Both the position numbers and the translations under genes were made by a program. A stretch of 64,000 nucleotides of DNA from Mytilus trossulus. Its lineage: Eukaryota > Mollusca > Bivalvia > Mytilida > Mytilidae. Within the stretch, counting starts at the first letter, position 1, and every line of letters begins with the position of its first letter. Shown here in pieces: positions 1 through 12,269 of the stretch. The notes below the pieces were generated by a model. The model did not search any database. It saw only the letters and a list, made by a program, of their open reading frames with translations, and was not told where the DNA came from. The DNA lies in assembly GCF_036588685.1 (NCBI RefSeq), contig NC_086376.1:14461911-14525910 (forward strand), given 5' to 3'.

Positions 1-914
1 TTTGCCGGTTTGTAGAAATTTAAAATCACAAGAGTTACTTCCCCTTAATATGGGTGTTTGAGAATGTTTTGAAAATGTATTTCACTTTCATTAAAATATA
101 CGTTTTCCTTTTTAAATTTTAGTTTTGTATATAATATCTATCTTAAAATACAGCTACAACTTCTATTTCATCTTATTTTATTTTTTTATTTTGCAGGAAT
201 AAAAAAATAAAAACACCATACATTTATGATATTTCACGAATAATTAGATAAAATGTTCTACTTTAAACGGTCGAAACGGCACCTATGATGCTCATTTGTA
301 CGTGTGGTGTAAGTTATAAATGTTACACCTTGTCATAACGCAATAAAAAAGGAGAGTTATGAAACAAAATTGACAGGTGAACAGATTTTACAGCCTCGGA
401 CTAATAGGTGACCTGATTGAATTTTATTGACCGAACAATTTGTAGGTTACAGTTATACAAATGAAACAGTAATTTTAAATCATTTCAGATGACATGGCCC
501 ATTTTACGAGAATGAGTTATAATGATATAATTATTTAAATACAACAATACCGGCTGGTATCTGATTTCAAGGAATAACCATTTGATATAATGCAATCTGC
601 TGGGTCTTCTTAATTTGGCCAGTATGGTGGGAGAGGCTGTATTCAGATAAATTTCAATATATAAGAAATAAATAAGGGTGATGCATTAAAACATTTTTGA
701 ACAGAATGGCAATTTAATTTTTTTTCTTTGCACGTTGCTGCAGAAGTTGTCATTAAAGCAACAATTAAATTGCCTTTCAATTAAGACATCATAATTATTT
801 TGACTAGGTACAAATGAATTGTAATGAGAATAGTCATTAGAATATAATATAAATACTTTTTCTACCCCAAAAAATGGCCATCAGTATCTAAATGATAAAT
901 CATGCAACCCAACA
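1..914. other. AT-rich non-coding stretch, 5' edge of window
   Basis: I see no convincing exon here. The chromodomain gene downstream lacks its 5' exons, so this stretch may be intron of that gene. No coding segment flanked by splice sites and compatible with its incoming phase 2 was recognised. Confidence 0.5.
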
Positions 915-1140
915 ATGTATTCCAGTGGAATTACAGTGGTAAAATTTTCAAATGTCATTATTCCAGTGGAATTACAGTGGTAAAATTTTCAAATGTCATT
1001 CCAGTGAAATCACCAATCAAATTCCACTGGAATTTTTAGTTTTAAATGATTTACCAGTGGAATTCAAATGAGTCACTGTAAACCAGTGGAATTCCAGTGG
1101 AATCAACTGGTATTCCACTGGAATTCCATTGATATTTTCT
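915..1140. repeat. Palindromic CCAGTGGAAT repeat with a short direct duplication
   Basis: The motif CCAGTGGAAT and its reverse complement ATTCCACTGG recur about ten times. A unit of about 42 bp containing TTCCAGTGGAATTACAGTGG is repeated head to tail near 919 and 961. The 3' half holds inverted copies, so the block can fold into a hairpin. It looks like a MITE-type or satellite-derived repeat with no coding capacity. Confidence 0.75.
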
Positions 1141-2280
1141 ATGGGGTATGTTTCATAGTAAACTTGTACAAAAACTATTGAAGTTAAATAAAATTCATCT
1201 ATTTTAAAGCAAAAAAAGATGCTTTTTATCTTTAATTTCAGAATTCTTGTCCAAAAACATTAAAGTTTGGATATTTACTAGTGTTGTTGACAGTTAAGGA
1301 CCAATATCAAATAGCAAAATTTCTAACTGGTTAACAGGCCCTTTTTTCAATACTGACTGATGACTTATATATAAATGTGTAATGAAATCTTTTATCAATT
1401 CATGAAATGATAGTCATGCTAAGTAATTTCACAGATCAACTGTCCAATATACTATTTCCTTTGTTATTAACCATAAAAACACTCAAATATTACAGATTAT
1501 TTTTTACAAAAAACTTGTGATTATGAACCTTCTGTTAAAGCCGACTAAAAATTATAAAATTTAAATTATGTGAATGAAGTTAATGTATACTATTGTGACA
1601 CTATTAAGAGTTACATGTTTAACCATCTCTTATTGAAACACTGCACAGAATTTTTTGAGACATCAGAAAATGTAAACAATCATTGGTTATAGACTTTGTC
1701 AATTTTACTGAGATCAAGGAAATAATCTTTAGTTATTACAAATGCCATTGTATAGTACTAAAGACCTTTTAACCATCAACTTAAGTACCAATTATTGTGA
1801 ACCCAATTTATACTTTCCATTTCATATTTTGGCAGTTCTATTGTCCCATTGAACATATACAATAGTTATTGTTTTCTATGTAGTTTATTCACCAGGACCT
1901 TTAAATTTCATATCCTAGAAATCTATCACTCATTGATTAATTTACCTTGATCTGCTAAGTTGATGGAAATAATATGGAAAGGTATAATTGCATGGCTTTG
2001 CAATAGCTGGTGGTAAGATTTCCCAGGTCATTTGTTAGTAAAAACTGTTCAATTTGACAAAACTAAAATTTACAGGCAATTGTATTTTTTGTGGTCCTAA
2101 ACCCATCTGACAGACCTAAATTTGTTATATATACTGGTGTATAATATTTCTTTCTTTCAATAAAAATTTGCTGTGAAAGAGGCAAATAAATAGAAAAAAA
2201 AACAACTATAAAGTTTTTATGAAAGTAACTATTAAAATTTTCTATCCATTTACATTAATTAATATAATGCTCAATTTTAG
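1141..2280. other. Probable intron of the chromodomain gene
   Basis: AT-rich non-coding sequence that ends in a splice acceptor (TCAATTTTAG at 2271-2280) directly before the first visible exon of the chromodomain gene. No other feature was recognised. Confidence 0.5.
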
Positions 2281-5200
2281 GAAGACACAAGCAAGCCAGA
2301 GTGAGCCAGACAGTGCAGAGGATATTGTGGACTCAATCATTTCAGATCCATCAGCACTTGAACCTGTTCATGACTTAAGTGAAGGTATGCCAACAAGTTA
2401 TTTTATTTCATTTATTTCAATTTATATATTGAAAAAAATATATCATTTCAGATATATTTATGCTTCTTGTAAACGGCCAATTTAGCATTTTCAATCTACT
2501 ATTCCCGTTATATTTCTGTCTTTGTCATTAACTATTTCTTAAAGCATGCTTATCCAATGAATCCACTGAACTAAGAACTTTAGAGGGATAATGTTTGGCA
2601 TGTCCTATACTTTTTTCAGTTATTGTTATTTTATTGAAAATTGTCCTAACACAGTGATATTGTTTGCCTTAAATTAGTGGAGAATAAAGGCTTTTTCCCC
2701 TGGAAAAGAATCCCAATTTGAAAAAAAAGGCTTAAAATTATTCCCAAAAAGACAACTTTATTCCCAAACAGTGCGGTCTTATGTATAATCACTGATAAGA
2801 AGGGGTCTTATTTCAAAGCAGGGGTTGATTCTTGAAAGGGGGTCTGTGAATTGAAGTTTCAGTCAAATTTGTGGTTTACTTTAAATTTCCCAATTTGATG
2901 AGAAGGACGCATATTTTCCCAATAAAAAAAAGGGTAGAGGTAGTTTTGAAAAAAGCCAACTGTTAACAATATTGGAAAGAAATAATTACTTTTAAATGAT
3001 ACTTGACCGTTGGGAACCAGAAAAGGGGAGAAAATAGGCCCCCCCCAAAAAAATAAAAAAATAATAAAAAAATGATAATAAATCTATATTTAATTACAGT
3101 GTGTCATTTATTTAGATTCAAGATATATCATAATTCTAATATGCTTCCTATTGGCTAAAAACATATTGGAATTATTTTCAATATATTTAGTGTGGAGAAT
3201 CACAAAGTATATAAATGCATTACTGTTTTTTAAAAGTTAAAAATATAAAAGTAATCATTTAATATTAACAATTTTACTTTAACATTTTCTTGGTAAATAT
3301 CTAAGTCTTTTAATGCTTTTTCCTAATTTGAGATTTATCTTTGTTGTTGTTTATTATTTAGGTGAGAACTCTGCTACAGATGAACAAGTGGGTCCTGCAA
3401 TACCATTAGGTAAAGCTATTTTGTAGGACATATTTGGGTTCTTGTCTCCCAAATTTTCCGTTAAACTAGTTGGAATCAACTGAAGTAGGCACTTGGATGT
3501 TTAAAAAGTGAACAAAATATTTCATTAGATGAACCTTAAAAACTTGAGGCCAAAATGGGCCCTTCTTCTTCAAATATGTTTTTAAGGTGGTACCTAACAC
3601 TACAGGGAGATAACTCTGTAAAATCAGCTAAACATTTTAATTATGTTGTGTTGTTAAGGTAATATTAAGCTTCTCAATGATCAAATTAGTGTTTGTCAAA
3701 CTGCTATATAACCAGTATAATTTTTCTGATAAAATGGTTGGTTCAAATTTTCTAAAAATTTTATATTTTTGTTAATGGGTCAAAGAAAAGACTTTGTTAA
3801 AATTTTAAGAAAATTAAACAAGCCAAATTAATTTTAGTCAAAGTGTACCACCTTAAAAGAAAATTATCTTAAAAAGATTTTCATTGACATTTAATGTTTA
3901 AGTAAGCAGATTGATGATTTCTCTGAAAATGGAATTTCCTTTGGAAGATGGCCCATGGCAGGTCATTACTCTGATCCAAAACACCACATGACCTCATCTT
4001 CTTCTAAAATAAAGTATTAACAATGATAAAATTTATAAAAATAAATAACACTACACTTTTGTATTATAGAATTTTATCACATTGGTTGCAATGAATTACA
4101 TTTATTTCCCAGTTAAATAAAAACCGATAATTTCACATATGAAATAAACATGGTTTATGTCATACAACAATAGGCGTTGTAAAGACTTCGATAACTGGAT
4201 AAAAATATTTGTGAATGCATAGAAAAAAGATATAGTTCCTTACATGTTTTTATATTAATTTCTTTAAAAAAAAAACATTTGCCAATGTAATAAAAAGAAT
4301 AACTCATTAAAGAATCAAAATATAAAAAAAAACACTTGGCTGAAACAACACTGATAATTTACTCACGCGCTAGACACATTTGTAAATTAATGTGTTGTTC
4401 GGTCACTCATCAAATAATTTTCTTTGTTTTAATTCCTTGATTGGTGATTCTATAAATATCTTATTGAAGACAACTTGAAGATGGCCCAGCTGATTTCATT
4501 AACTTGAAGCTTATTCTCCTAATGTATTGTGTTTTTTTTTTTCTTAAACTTTAATTTGTGATATATTTGATGCCATTGGACTATTTTAGTAAAGATTTCA
4601 ACCATATGTTATTATTTTAATTTATATATTAAACCATACTTTTGTTTCATGTAGCTATTTTTAATATAGAATAACTATGTTAGTTGAAATGATGATGATA
4701 ATGAGATGTTGACTCTTTTTAATCAATGGGTCGTCAACTTGCAATATAGCAATACTTGTATAATCTTTCCAAAATTGTGTTTGACTTCACTTATTTAACA
4801 CTTTCAGAGCTAGTTGATGGTCTTAATAACTTGTTGGGGTTGAAAAAAGATGACGAATCTGCAATAATCAGCATAGGTAAGATTGGTAAACAATGTTGTA
4901 TAAATTACCAAAATGAATTTTTGTTTCAGAATTACAACTTGTAATATATGACATTATTTTTCTATACCTGTCTTGTAGTTTACATGATTCTCATTTTAAT
5001 TGTATGATGTGGGCTAAAACAAGTCTGCTAAGATATGAAATTAATATATTTTAAAGAGTCTGGCCTCAATTTTGTGTCTTAATTGATAATTTGTTTAAAA
5101 AATAACCAATTTATTTTCAACAGGTAGATTTTAGAAAAAAGTCACTGATTAGTAATAGTTGTTGCTTTTATATTTTAGGTAAAGTTGAGAATGATATCAC

Positions 5201-7097
5201 GAAGCGAAAGATAACTGCTACAAGTAAGCTATTATAAGTTATCTACTTTCATATCTGTAGATATGGATATTTTAACACCCTGAAGTATCCAAGAACATCC
5301 TGAGGTGCAGCCAAATGGTGTACAGGGTACTGAAGGATATGAACTTTATCTAATGAATTTATCCCCAATCTTAGTCTAAATTTGACAATTTTTAGAGCAA
5401 TTCGACCACTAAGTTTAAAGGAAAAGTAATGGTTTTTTTTCAATTTCAATATCTTTTATTGAAATTTGGAATTTCCACATTTTTTTAACGGGGTGTAGGG
5501 TAGAAACCTTCTAAAGACTGAAAGTGAAATGGGTGGAATTTGGCGTTCAAAGTTGTGTGACGTCAGCGTGGGTCATTTGCCTAGCTAGGTCAGTAGTCCC
5601 ATTCATTGACAATGTGACAAAATAGTGATGCATTTACTTAGATGAGTGCAAATAATCGACATAATAAGATAAAATCAGTAGTTGATTAAGTATCTAATTA
5701 TACAGACATCATGGATCATCTACAGAATTTAATATTTCAAAATGAATTAGGGACCAGCTGAAGGACGCCTCCGGGTGCAGGAATTTCTCGCTACATTGAA
5801 GACCTGTTGGTGACCTTCTGCTGATTTTTTTTATTTGGTTGGGTTGTTGTCTCTTTGACACATTCCCCATTTCCATTCTCAATTTTAGCCATAGAAAATG
5901 CACATGACTTTCACCGATGTAATTGGTAGCAAAGTCTGGGGTTATGGGTTTTGTAACGATGTGAGTTACCCAATCAAAATCCTAGAAATATACTAAGCCG
6001 AAGATAATATATTATCTTTATTTGAGTATTCATTTCATTATTTATGACTCGTGTTTTCATACTTCCCTAACTTTGATTGTTGATAACCTTTGGTAGAAAT
6101 AAGATAACACTAAGATTTATTTTCAAAAAGCAAAAGACTAGACAATCAGAAGGATAACAATAGATTAGTCAAAATGTCAAGTAAGGCTTTTGTTTCAATT
6201 TTTTAAATGAATGTTGTGATATAATTGTGTGTTATGAACTTTATTTACAGATGACAATAAAGGGAAGGTAGTCGTTCCTCCAAAGAAAAAAAAGTCCAGT
6301 ATAGGAAAGAAAGGTAGTCAACTTATTTCCTAAGCTCCATTTTGGACTGTTATATTTTCTTGTTTCAGTTTAAATATGATTTTGTCTGAATACATAAGGG
6401 TACATGTAGAGCAATAGACTTTTTTCAAATTTCAAGATATTTCATAGGATTAGTTTTACAACAGTACATGTATATGTAAACAAAAAAATGTTCAAAAATT
6501 ACTTTGTGGAAAACAAAGATTTGACAACATAAGACAACATCATATACCTGGTTCATGGATAGTTTTTCCTTTTTCTCCAAGTCTTTGCTCATTAATCAAA
6601 CACAACTTGAATATTGTGTACAAATTGTTTCAAATTGCTAATAAGTCAACATTTGGTATTCCTGTGTTCCAGACAGTTGGGTTTTTTTTTATTCCCTGTG
6701 GTTGACAGTACAATCCAGCATTTTTTGTGTTTTTTTTATTTTATAGATTTTTAATTGGTAGAATTAACAAAAATTCATAACCACTTATGATTTATCTTAT
6801 GGTGGGATGGTAAGGGACAATATTGTTTGTAAGCTGCATTTATTTTTATGTATTTTTTCCGCTACCTTTTGAATATTTATAAATACAATGAAACCCCATA
6901 TTCTTATATTTCTTTCAGATTCAACAAAATATGACATTGACTATCTTGTTGAGGATAGAGATGGGAAATTGGGCCAAGAGTTCCTTGTGCATTGGAAAGG
7001 CTATTCACCTGATCAAAGAACATGGGAACCTGTTGTATCCTTACCCACAACTGCCTTGAGTTTCTATTGGCAGAAGAAATACAGCAAAAAGGAATAA
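2281..7097 (+). CDS. Chromodomain protein, 3' six exons (5' end not in window)
   Basis: Six exons are called from GT-AG borders and a continuous frame: 2281-2384, 3362-3409, 4808-4876, 5179-5223, 6251-6313 and 6919-7097. Together they encode about 168 residues ending in TAA. The first five are acidic or basic linker: an acidic stretch with QSEPDSAEDIVDSII, a leucine-rich piece (LVDGLNNLLGLKK), and a lysine cluster PPKKKKSS that could act as a nuclear signal. The last exon is a chromodomain: YDIDYLVEDRD, then EFLVHWKGYSPDQRTWEPV, with the aromatic cage positions Y, W and W/E recognisable, and a short helical end (FYWQKKYSKKE). Chromodomains bind methylated histone tails or target integrases and transposases. 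All five introns are phase 1. The 5' exons are missing because the incoming phase is 2 and no upstream partner was found. It could be a host chromatin protein or a protein derived from a mobile element. An AATAAA overlaps the stop region. Confidence 0.8.
3582..3856. mobile_element. MITE with TTAAGGTGGTAC termini (intronic)
   Basis: A 275-bp element bounded by TTAAGGTGGTAC on the left and GTACCACCTTAA on the right. TTAA at each end would suit a piggyBac-like target duplication. It has no coding capacity, lies in intron 2 of the chromodomain gene, and I recognise it as a common mussel dispersed repeat. Confidence 0.8.
5740..5893 (+). repeat. Dispersed repeat fragment (GGACCAGCTGAAGGACGCC family)
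   Basis: The block from GGGACCAGCTGAAGGACGCC to CCATTTCCATTCTCAATTTT matches 11975-12112 on the plus strand. Its reverse complement is near 13230-13385 and 57175-57300. It is a non-coding dispersed repeat inside an intron of the chromodomain gene. Confidence 0.75.
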
Positions 7098-7116
7098 AAA
7101 TATGTATAAGTAAAAA

Positions 7117-7500
7117 AAAGATGTGGTATGATTGCCAATGAGACAACTCTCTACAAGAGACCAAAAATGAGACACAACTAACAACTATAGGTAACCGTTA
7201 GATCTTCAACAATGAGCAAAGCCAATACCGCATAGTCAGCTATAAAAGGCCCTGAAATGACCATATAAAACAATTCAATCGAGAAAACTAACAGCCTTAT
7301 AAAAAATGAATGTAAAACAAATATTTATCACATAAACAAATGACAACCACTGAATTACAGGCTCCTGGCTTGGGACAGGCCAATACTTACATTAGGTGGC
7401 AGGGTTTAACATGTTAGTGGGACCCCAACCCTCCCCTTTACCTGAGACAGTGGTATGTTACAGTACAACATATGAACGAACCATAAAAATAAGTTGCAAA
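7117..7500 (+). repeat. SINE-like dispersed repeat (AGATGTGGTATGATTGCC family)
   Basis: Starts with AGATGTGGTATGATTGCCAA about 20 bp after the chromodomain stop codon, so it probably forms part of the 3' UTR. Diagnostic blocks include GAGACAACTCTC, AATGAGCAAAGCC and TATAAAAGGCCC. Related copies lie at about 7545-7690, 54805-55030 and 60135-60410 (plus), and 11105-11400 and 22905-22991 (minus). I recognise the family as very abundant in mussels. Its mobility class is not obvious from sequence. Confidence 0.8.
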
Positions 7501-7544
7501 AGGCTTCACTCATCAGATGGACAAAAATACAAGTGGATTATAAA

Positions 7545-7690
7545 AAAGAAAATGTGATATAATTGCCAATAAGACAACTCTTCACAAGAGACCAAATAAC
7601 ACAGAAATTAACAACTGTTGGTCACTGACAAACCTTCAACAATGAGCAAAACCAATACTGTGCAGTCAGTTATAAAAGGCTAAATAATGA
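7545..7690 (+). repeat. Second, shorter copy of the SINE-like dispersed repeat
   Basis: Repeats the blocks AATTGCCAATAAGACAACTC, AACAATGAGCAAAACC and GTTATAAAAGGC of the preceding copy in the same orientation, with more substitutions. Non-coding. Confidence 0.75.
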
Positions 7691-8179
7691 CTTGAATAGT
7701 ACAGATAGCCATAAATAATAGATAAACTTGCAAAATTTGTTTACATTGCATAATGTTTGTTATTGAAAATGTAGAAAACACAGTTAAAAAAAGATTTCAC
7801 AAAATGATTAAAGTATATAAATCAGCTTTATGCATTACAATGTACAGACTATAAAATGTAATCGGTTATTCAGGTTGGGTTTGCTGAGGATTGTTCTTAA
7901 ATTATGTTAATACGGATAAATTTTGAAATCTATGGAGCTACATTAGATGTATTTAAGCAGCTTTTTTTTTTTTGGTATGTTTGAGGAACCAATGTGCAAT
8001 ATTTTCTAAAATTGGTTCCTTGTAAACATATTTTGAATGTTCCTCCCTCCCTACCATATACATTTTAAATGGAATAGCCCTTTAATAGCGTTCTATTAAA
8101 ATGTCAATTTTAATATATTTCAACATGAAGCTTGTTTAATCTTTCACCTATTCCAACTTTCTCCTGTTTGGATTATTTT

Positions 8180-8610
8180 TTCTGGTGGTTTTTTTTTAAT
8201 GCTTTTCAGATATATGCTAAGTTGGTGATCCAGAAGACTGTAAACAGACCAAGCCAGAGAGAATCGTTTTCTTACTGAATGGAGTATCAATTATTACAGA
8301 GATGTTGCAGGGGTTGTGTCCTGTTTAAATTTTAATTGTTATTATGATAACAAGTTTTCTTTCATGCTTTTGAGGATGGAACATTTTATTCAGTATTGTG
8401 CTACTGTATTTGAATAATGGATACTTATTAGAAACAGACATCTGCTAGTAATGGTGGACATTTACTTATTTAGAAATGAGAGAACTATAATTTATAGAAT
8501 TTCATATATATATGTATGCCTTTTTAAAGAAGGATATCTTGTTATTAATGCATTTAGATATCTTTAATTGTTTGTTTGTAATATTTTAAATAAACAGTTG
8601 TTGCAGTTCT
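8180..8610 (+). other. Possible alternative 3' exon or UTR with poly(A) signal
   Basis: A pyrimidine-rich tract ending in GCTTTTCAG is followed by about 380 bases without long frames and by AATAAA at about 8589-8594. It could be an alternative terminal exon or UTR of the chromodomain gene. The only visible partner donor (GTT/GTATCC in the chromodomain exon) is weak. Confidence 0.25.
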
Positions 8611-8820
8611 CATACAGAGGGGATCTGGCAAGATGATGGGGGTCATTACACTTTTCTTCTTTAGTCCATATGCTACAATATTTTACTAGGGTATCTTGTG
8701 GAAGATTTGTTTTTATATAAATGGTTCTCTCTAATTTACGACAGCATCCGTTTCATTACTGGTACCAGTTTTGACTTATTTTATCCATCCAATACACAGT
8801 AGTCTCATAAAAAAATCCTA

Positions 8821-9323
8821 TATACCTTTATATAACACAAGGTACTTAACTTGCGATAACAGAATTTTGTTACTGCCTTACATTTTCATGCCCCCACCTG
8901 CGATAGAGGGGCATTAAGTTTTCTGGTCCCTCTGTCCTTCCGTTCATTCAGGTTAAAGTTTTTTGGTGAAGGTAGTTTTTGATGAAGTTGAAGTCCAATC
9001 AACTTCAAACTTAGTACACATGTTCCCTATGATATGATCTTTCTAATTTAATTGCCAAATTAGACTTTTGACCCCAATTTCACGGTCCACTGAACATAGA
9101 AAATAATTGTGCAAGTTTTAGGTGAAAGTTTTTGTTTTGGTCAAGTTAGTTTTTGATTTAGTTGAAGGTTATGTCAGAACTTTCTAATTTGAATGCCAAA
9201 TTATATTTTTTATCCCAATTTCACGGTCCACTAAACATAGATAATGGGAGTGGGGCATCCATGTACTAAGGACACTCTTGTTTTAAATCAGGAGTTAAGT
9301 ACCTTGTGTTATATAAAGGTATA
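8821..9323. mobile_element. Non-autonomous TIR element with perfect 31-bp inverted repeats
   Basis: TATACCTTTATATAACACAA... at 8821-8851 recurs as a perfect reverse complement at 9293-9323 (31 of 31). The 441-bp interior contains a known-looking bivalve repeat with AGTACACATGTTCCCTATGA and two diverged copies of CAATTTCACGGTCCACT about 150 bp apart. There is no coding capacity. The perfect arms against a diverged interior suggest recent movement or gene-conversion-like homogenisation. Confidence 0.75.
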
Positions 9324-11100
9324 TGGGAAACTTTTTTTCGACAAGTGCCTGTGATCTTATACCTTGGAAGCTTTATTCAAGATATGGCCTAGAGTCAGTG
9401 TTGTTACTTCTGAGGAACTTTAGTTACTTCTGTTATTGGAAGAAAACCTTCTTGCTAATAATAAAAATGGGGGCAGTTAGTATCGTCTTGCCAGACCTCA
9501 TTTACTGTTTATATCCTACGGCACATTTTATTTCTCATAGTATTTCTTCAGTTATTCAAATATTTGATGAGAAATAAAAAGATGTTGAATGCTTATCTAT
9601 TGAGACAACTCTACTGTGAAAACATGTTGGTATAGCAATGGTACAACCTTAAACAATCGGTAAATCATACCATATGCTGCTGATTTTATTCCACATAATA
9701 TTTCTTGAATTAATGGAATCATGAGGTTCAATTCTATATATGTTTATTTTTTCGTTTCTCCTGTGAATATGAATTTCAATTTTAGAAAATATTACAACAT
9801 GTTTATTATTATATTAAAATTAAATAATTTCAGTTGATAGCAAGCAATGTCTCATTCTTACTTGATATGAAAACTTTAAATGAAAAATTAGAACAAATTG
9901 CAAAGTTTTAAACTCAATTGGTAAATATTTGACCTGTATTATCCTGAAATTACAAAAATGTTGGTCAAACAGCTACTGTATTCTAGAGAAAATAATTTAA
10001 TAGTATCGAACAGTGTTATGACTTACTATCATGCATCAGATAAAAACAGTATATAAATAAATTAGATGGTGGTACCAAACACCTAGACTATAATTAATTG
10101 GGCTCCTTTGCTTTTCATTTAATTTCGACAAAATATTTCTTCTTATTATTTCAGTTTCTAGTGATCCTTCAATTATTGAAGATTATTCACTTGGTGTCAA
10201 AAATAAAATTTCATAATTTAGATTGTAGCTAGAAAATAAAAAGAAACAAAATCAAAATAGTTAGGGATAGAAAATGAAGAGCAGACTCTGTGATCATTAT
10301 CTTAATCCCTGAACTGTACTGCATGATACTACATTGTATTTGTTGTGGCAGGTGATTTCAATTGACAACTACACTCAGATAAACTGAATATTTGTAACTG
10401 TCTCTAGAAGTTTATATTTGGCCCAGATGAGCGTAGACTGCTATGTCTAGTTTTGTTGAATATTTATAACAGTCTTTAAAAGTTTGTATTTTGCCTATCT
10501 TATAAAAAGGAGATGTTGTATGACTATATGAGACGAACTATCTGCCAAAGTGAAATGGATGTAAGCAACTAGGCAACCAAATGCCCTCAATAAAAAAAAA
10601 CATAATGTATATACAATTATAAAAAGCTTCAGTCTCCTAACTTTGGACAGGCAACCATAGAATGTAGCAGTGTTTTACAGCGCAGATAATGAGTAATAGA
10701 GATGACCATTTTGTACATATACATGTACCAAGGGGAAACTATGTGCAAAGCATTTTATTAATAGTTGAATTGCATTTGGTAGAGAAAAAGAGTATTTGGT
10801 GAAAATAAACTAAGATTTTAGTATAAATTATTGCTTACGATATTCTGATCTCTTGCTGCTTCTCTTCTCTTTTGTTTTTTGTTTTAGTCGCTGTCCTTCT
10901 ATAAACTTTGAGACATTTTCGAAATTGCAAGAGTTTTTACCCAAGGAGTAGATTACATAATTTTGTACTTTGATATGTGGCCTTTTTAACTTCTCTTGAA
11001 AGTATGTTCAAACATTCATAGAACTTCGAAAATAAGATATTCTTCAAAAACCAAGTTTTCCTTTCCCTGTAAAATATATTTGGATTGCCAGTAAAATAAG
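9324..11100. other. Non-coding spacer with degenerate repeat fragments
   Basis: No exon with a recognisable domain was found. Weak remnants of the SINE-like family occur near 9590-9670 (GAGACAACTCTACTG) and 10505-10700. The rest is unstructured AT-rich sequence. Confidence 0.5.
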
Positions 11101-11104
11101 AAAA

Positions 11105-12190
11105 TCCTTAAAATGTGAGATGTTTTATGAGATCAAAATAAGTCTCTGCATAAGTAAAAGGTCCAAAATTAAGCTGGTTTGTTACTATTATAAACTCGTT
11201 TTGTTTATATAGATTAGACCGTTGGTTTTCCCGTTTGAATGGTTTTACACTAGTAATTTTGAGGCCCTTTATAGCTTGTTGTTCGGTGTGAGCCAAGGCT
11301 CCGTGTTGAAGGCCGTACTTTAAACTATAATGGTTTACTTTTTAAATTGTTATTTGGATGGAGTGTTGTCTCATGGGCACTCACACCACATCTTCCTATA
11401 TCTTGATGTGTCAGAGCGACACAAATGGCCCCGTCCCAAAAAGTTGAAAAATCTGCAATTTCAATATAAACACATGTGGACACAAACATGAGGGTAGTCT
11501 CACATATCAAAAATCAGCTCAAAATCTGGAGGGGAATAGAGAAAAAATCTGTATAACTGTGAAAGTCCAGAGCCCGTTAGTTCAGCGAAAATAAGCGGAG
11601 GGGAACGAAACTTAAGCCTGACCTATAACTCATCATGGTCAACTCAAATACCAAAAATCAGCCCAATATCTGAAAGCGTTAGAAAAAAGTCCGTATAACT
11701 GTGATTTTCAACAATTTCTCAAAGCCCGTAATTTCGGCAAAAGATAGTGGAGGAGAACGAAACATAAACTTGGCTTCTACATTGGCTAGAGGTATAGGGG
11801 GAGGGTTGAGATCTCATAAACATGTTTAACCCCGCTGCAATTTTCAAAGTGCGCCTGTCCCAAGTCAGGAGCCTCTGGCCTTTGTTTGTCTTGTATGATT
11901 TTAAATTTTAGTTTCTTGTGTATAATTCAGAGTTAGGTATGACGTCCATTATCACTATACTATTATGCATATTTTTAGGGGCCAGCTGAAGGACACCTAC
12001 GGGTGCGGGAATTCTCGCTACATCGAAGACCCATTGGTTGCCTTCGGCTGTTGTTTGCTCTATGGTCGGATTGTTGTCGCTTTGACATATTCACCATTTC
12101 CTTTCTCAATATTATTGATCTGCAACTTATCATAGTTACAAATGTAACTCGCATACCAAAAATCAGCCCAATTTCGGAAGGCGTTTAGAA
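11105..12190 (-). repeat. Composite dispersed repeat block
   Basis: The left part (11105-11400) is a minus-strand copy of the SINE-like family, ending in CACTCACACCACATCTTCC. It continues into paired units containing ACCAAAAATCAGCCCAAT and GTCCGTATAACTGTGA (near 11500-11770 and 12155-12200) and into the GGGCCAGCTGAAGGACACC block (11975-12112). The same blocks appear inverted at 57180-57480. The segment is non-coding and patchy. Confidence 0.7.
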
Positions 12191-12269
12191 AAAAACTTCG
12201 TATAATGGTGTGTTGCGGAATTGGAAAGACGGAATTTCGGACAAGGGTAAAACTATATGGCACCGACAA

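Noticed and set aside
6904..7164. Minus-strand frame across the chromodomain exon
   Set aside because: It is the complement of a well-supported coding exon plus repeat and has no domain of its own.
8211..8280. Alternative last exon joined to the chromodomain at GTT/GTATCC
   Set aside because: The donor does not fit the consensus and would remove the end of the chromodomain. Kept only as a low-confidence UTR note.
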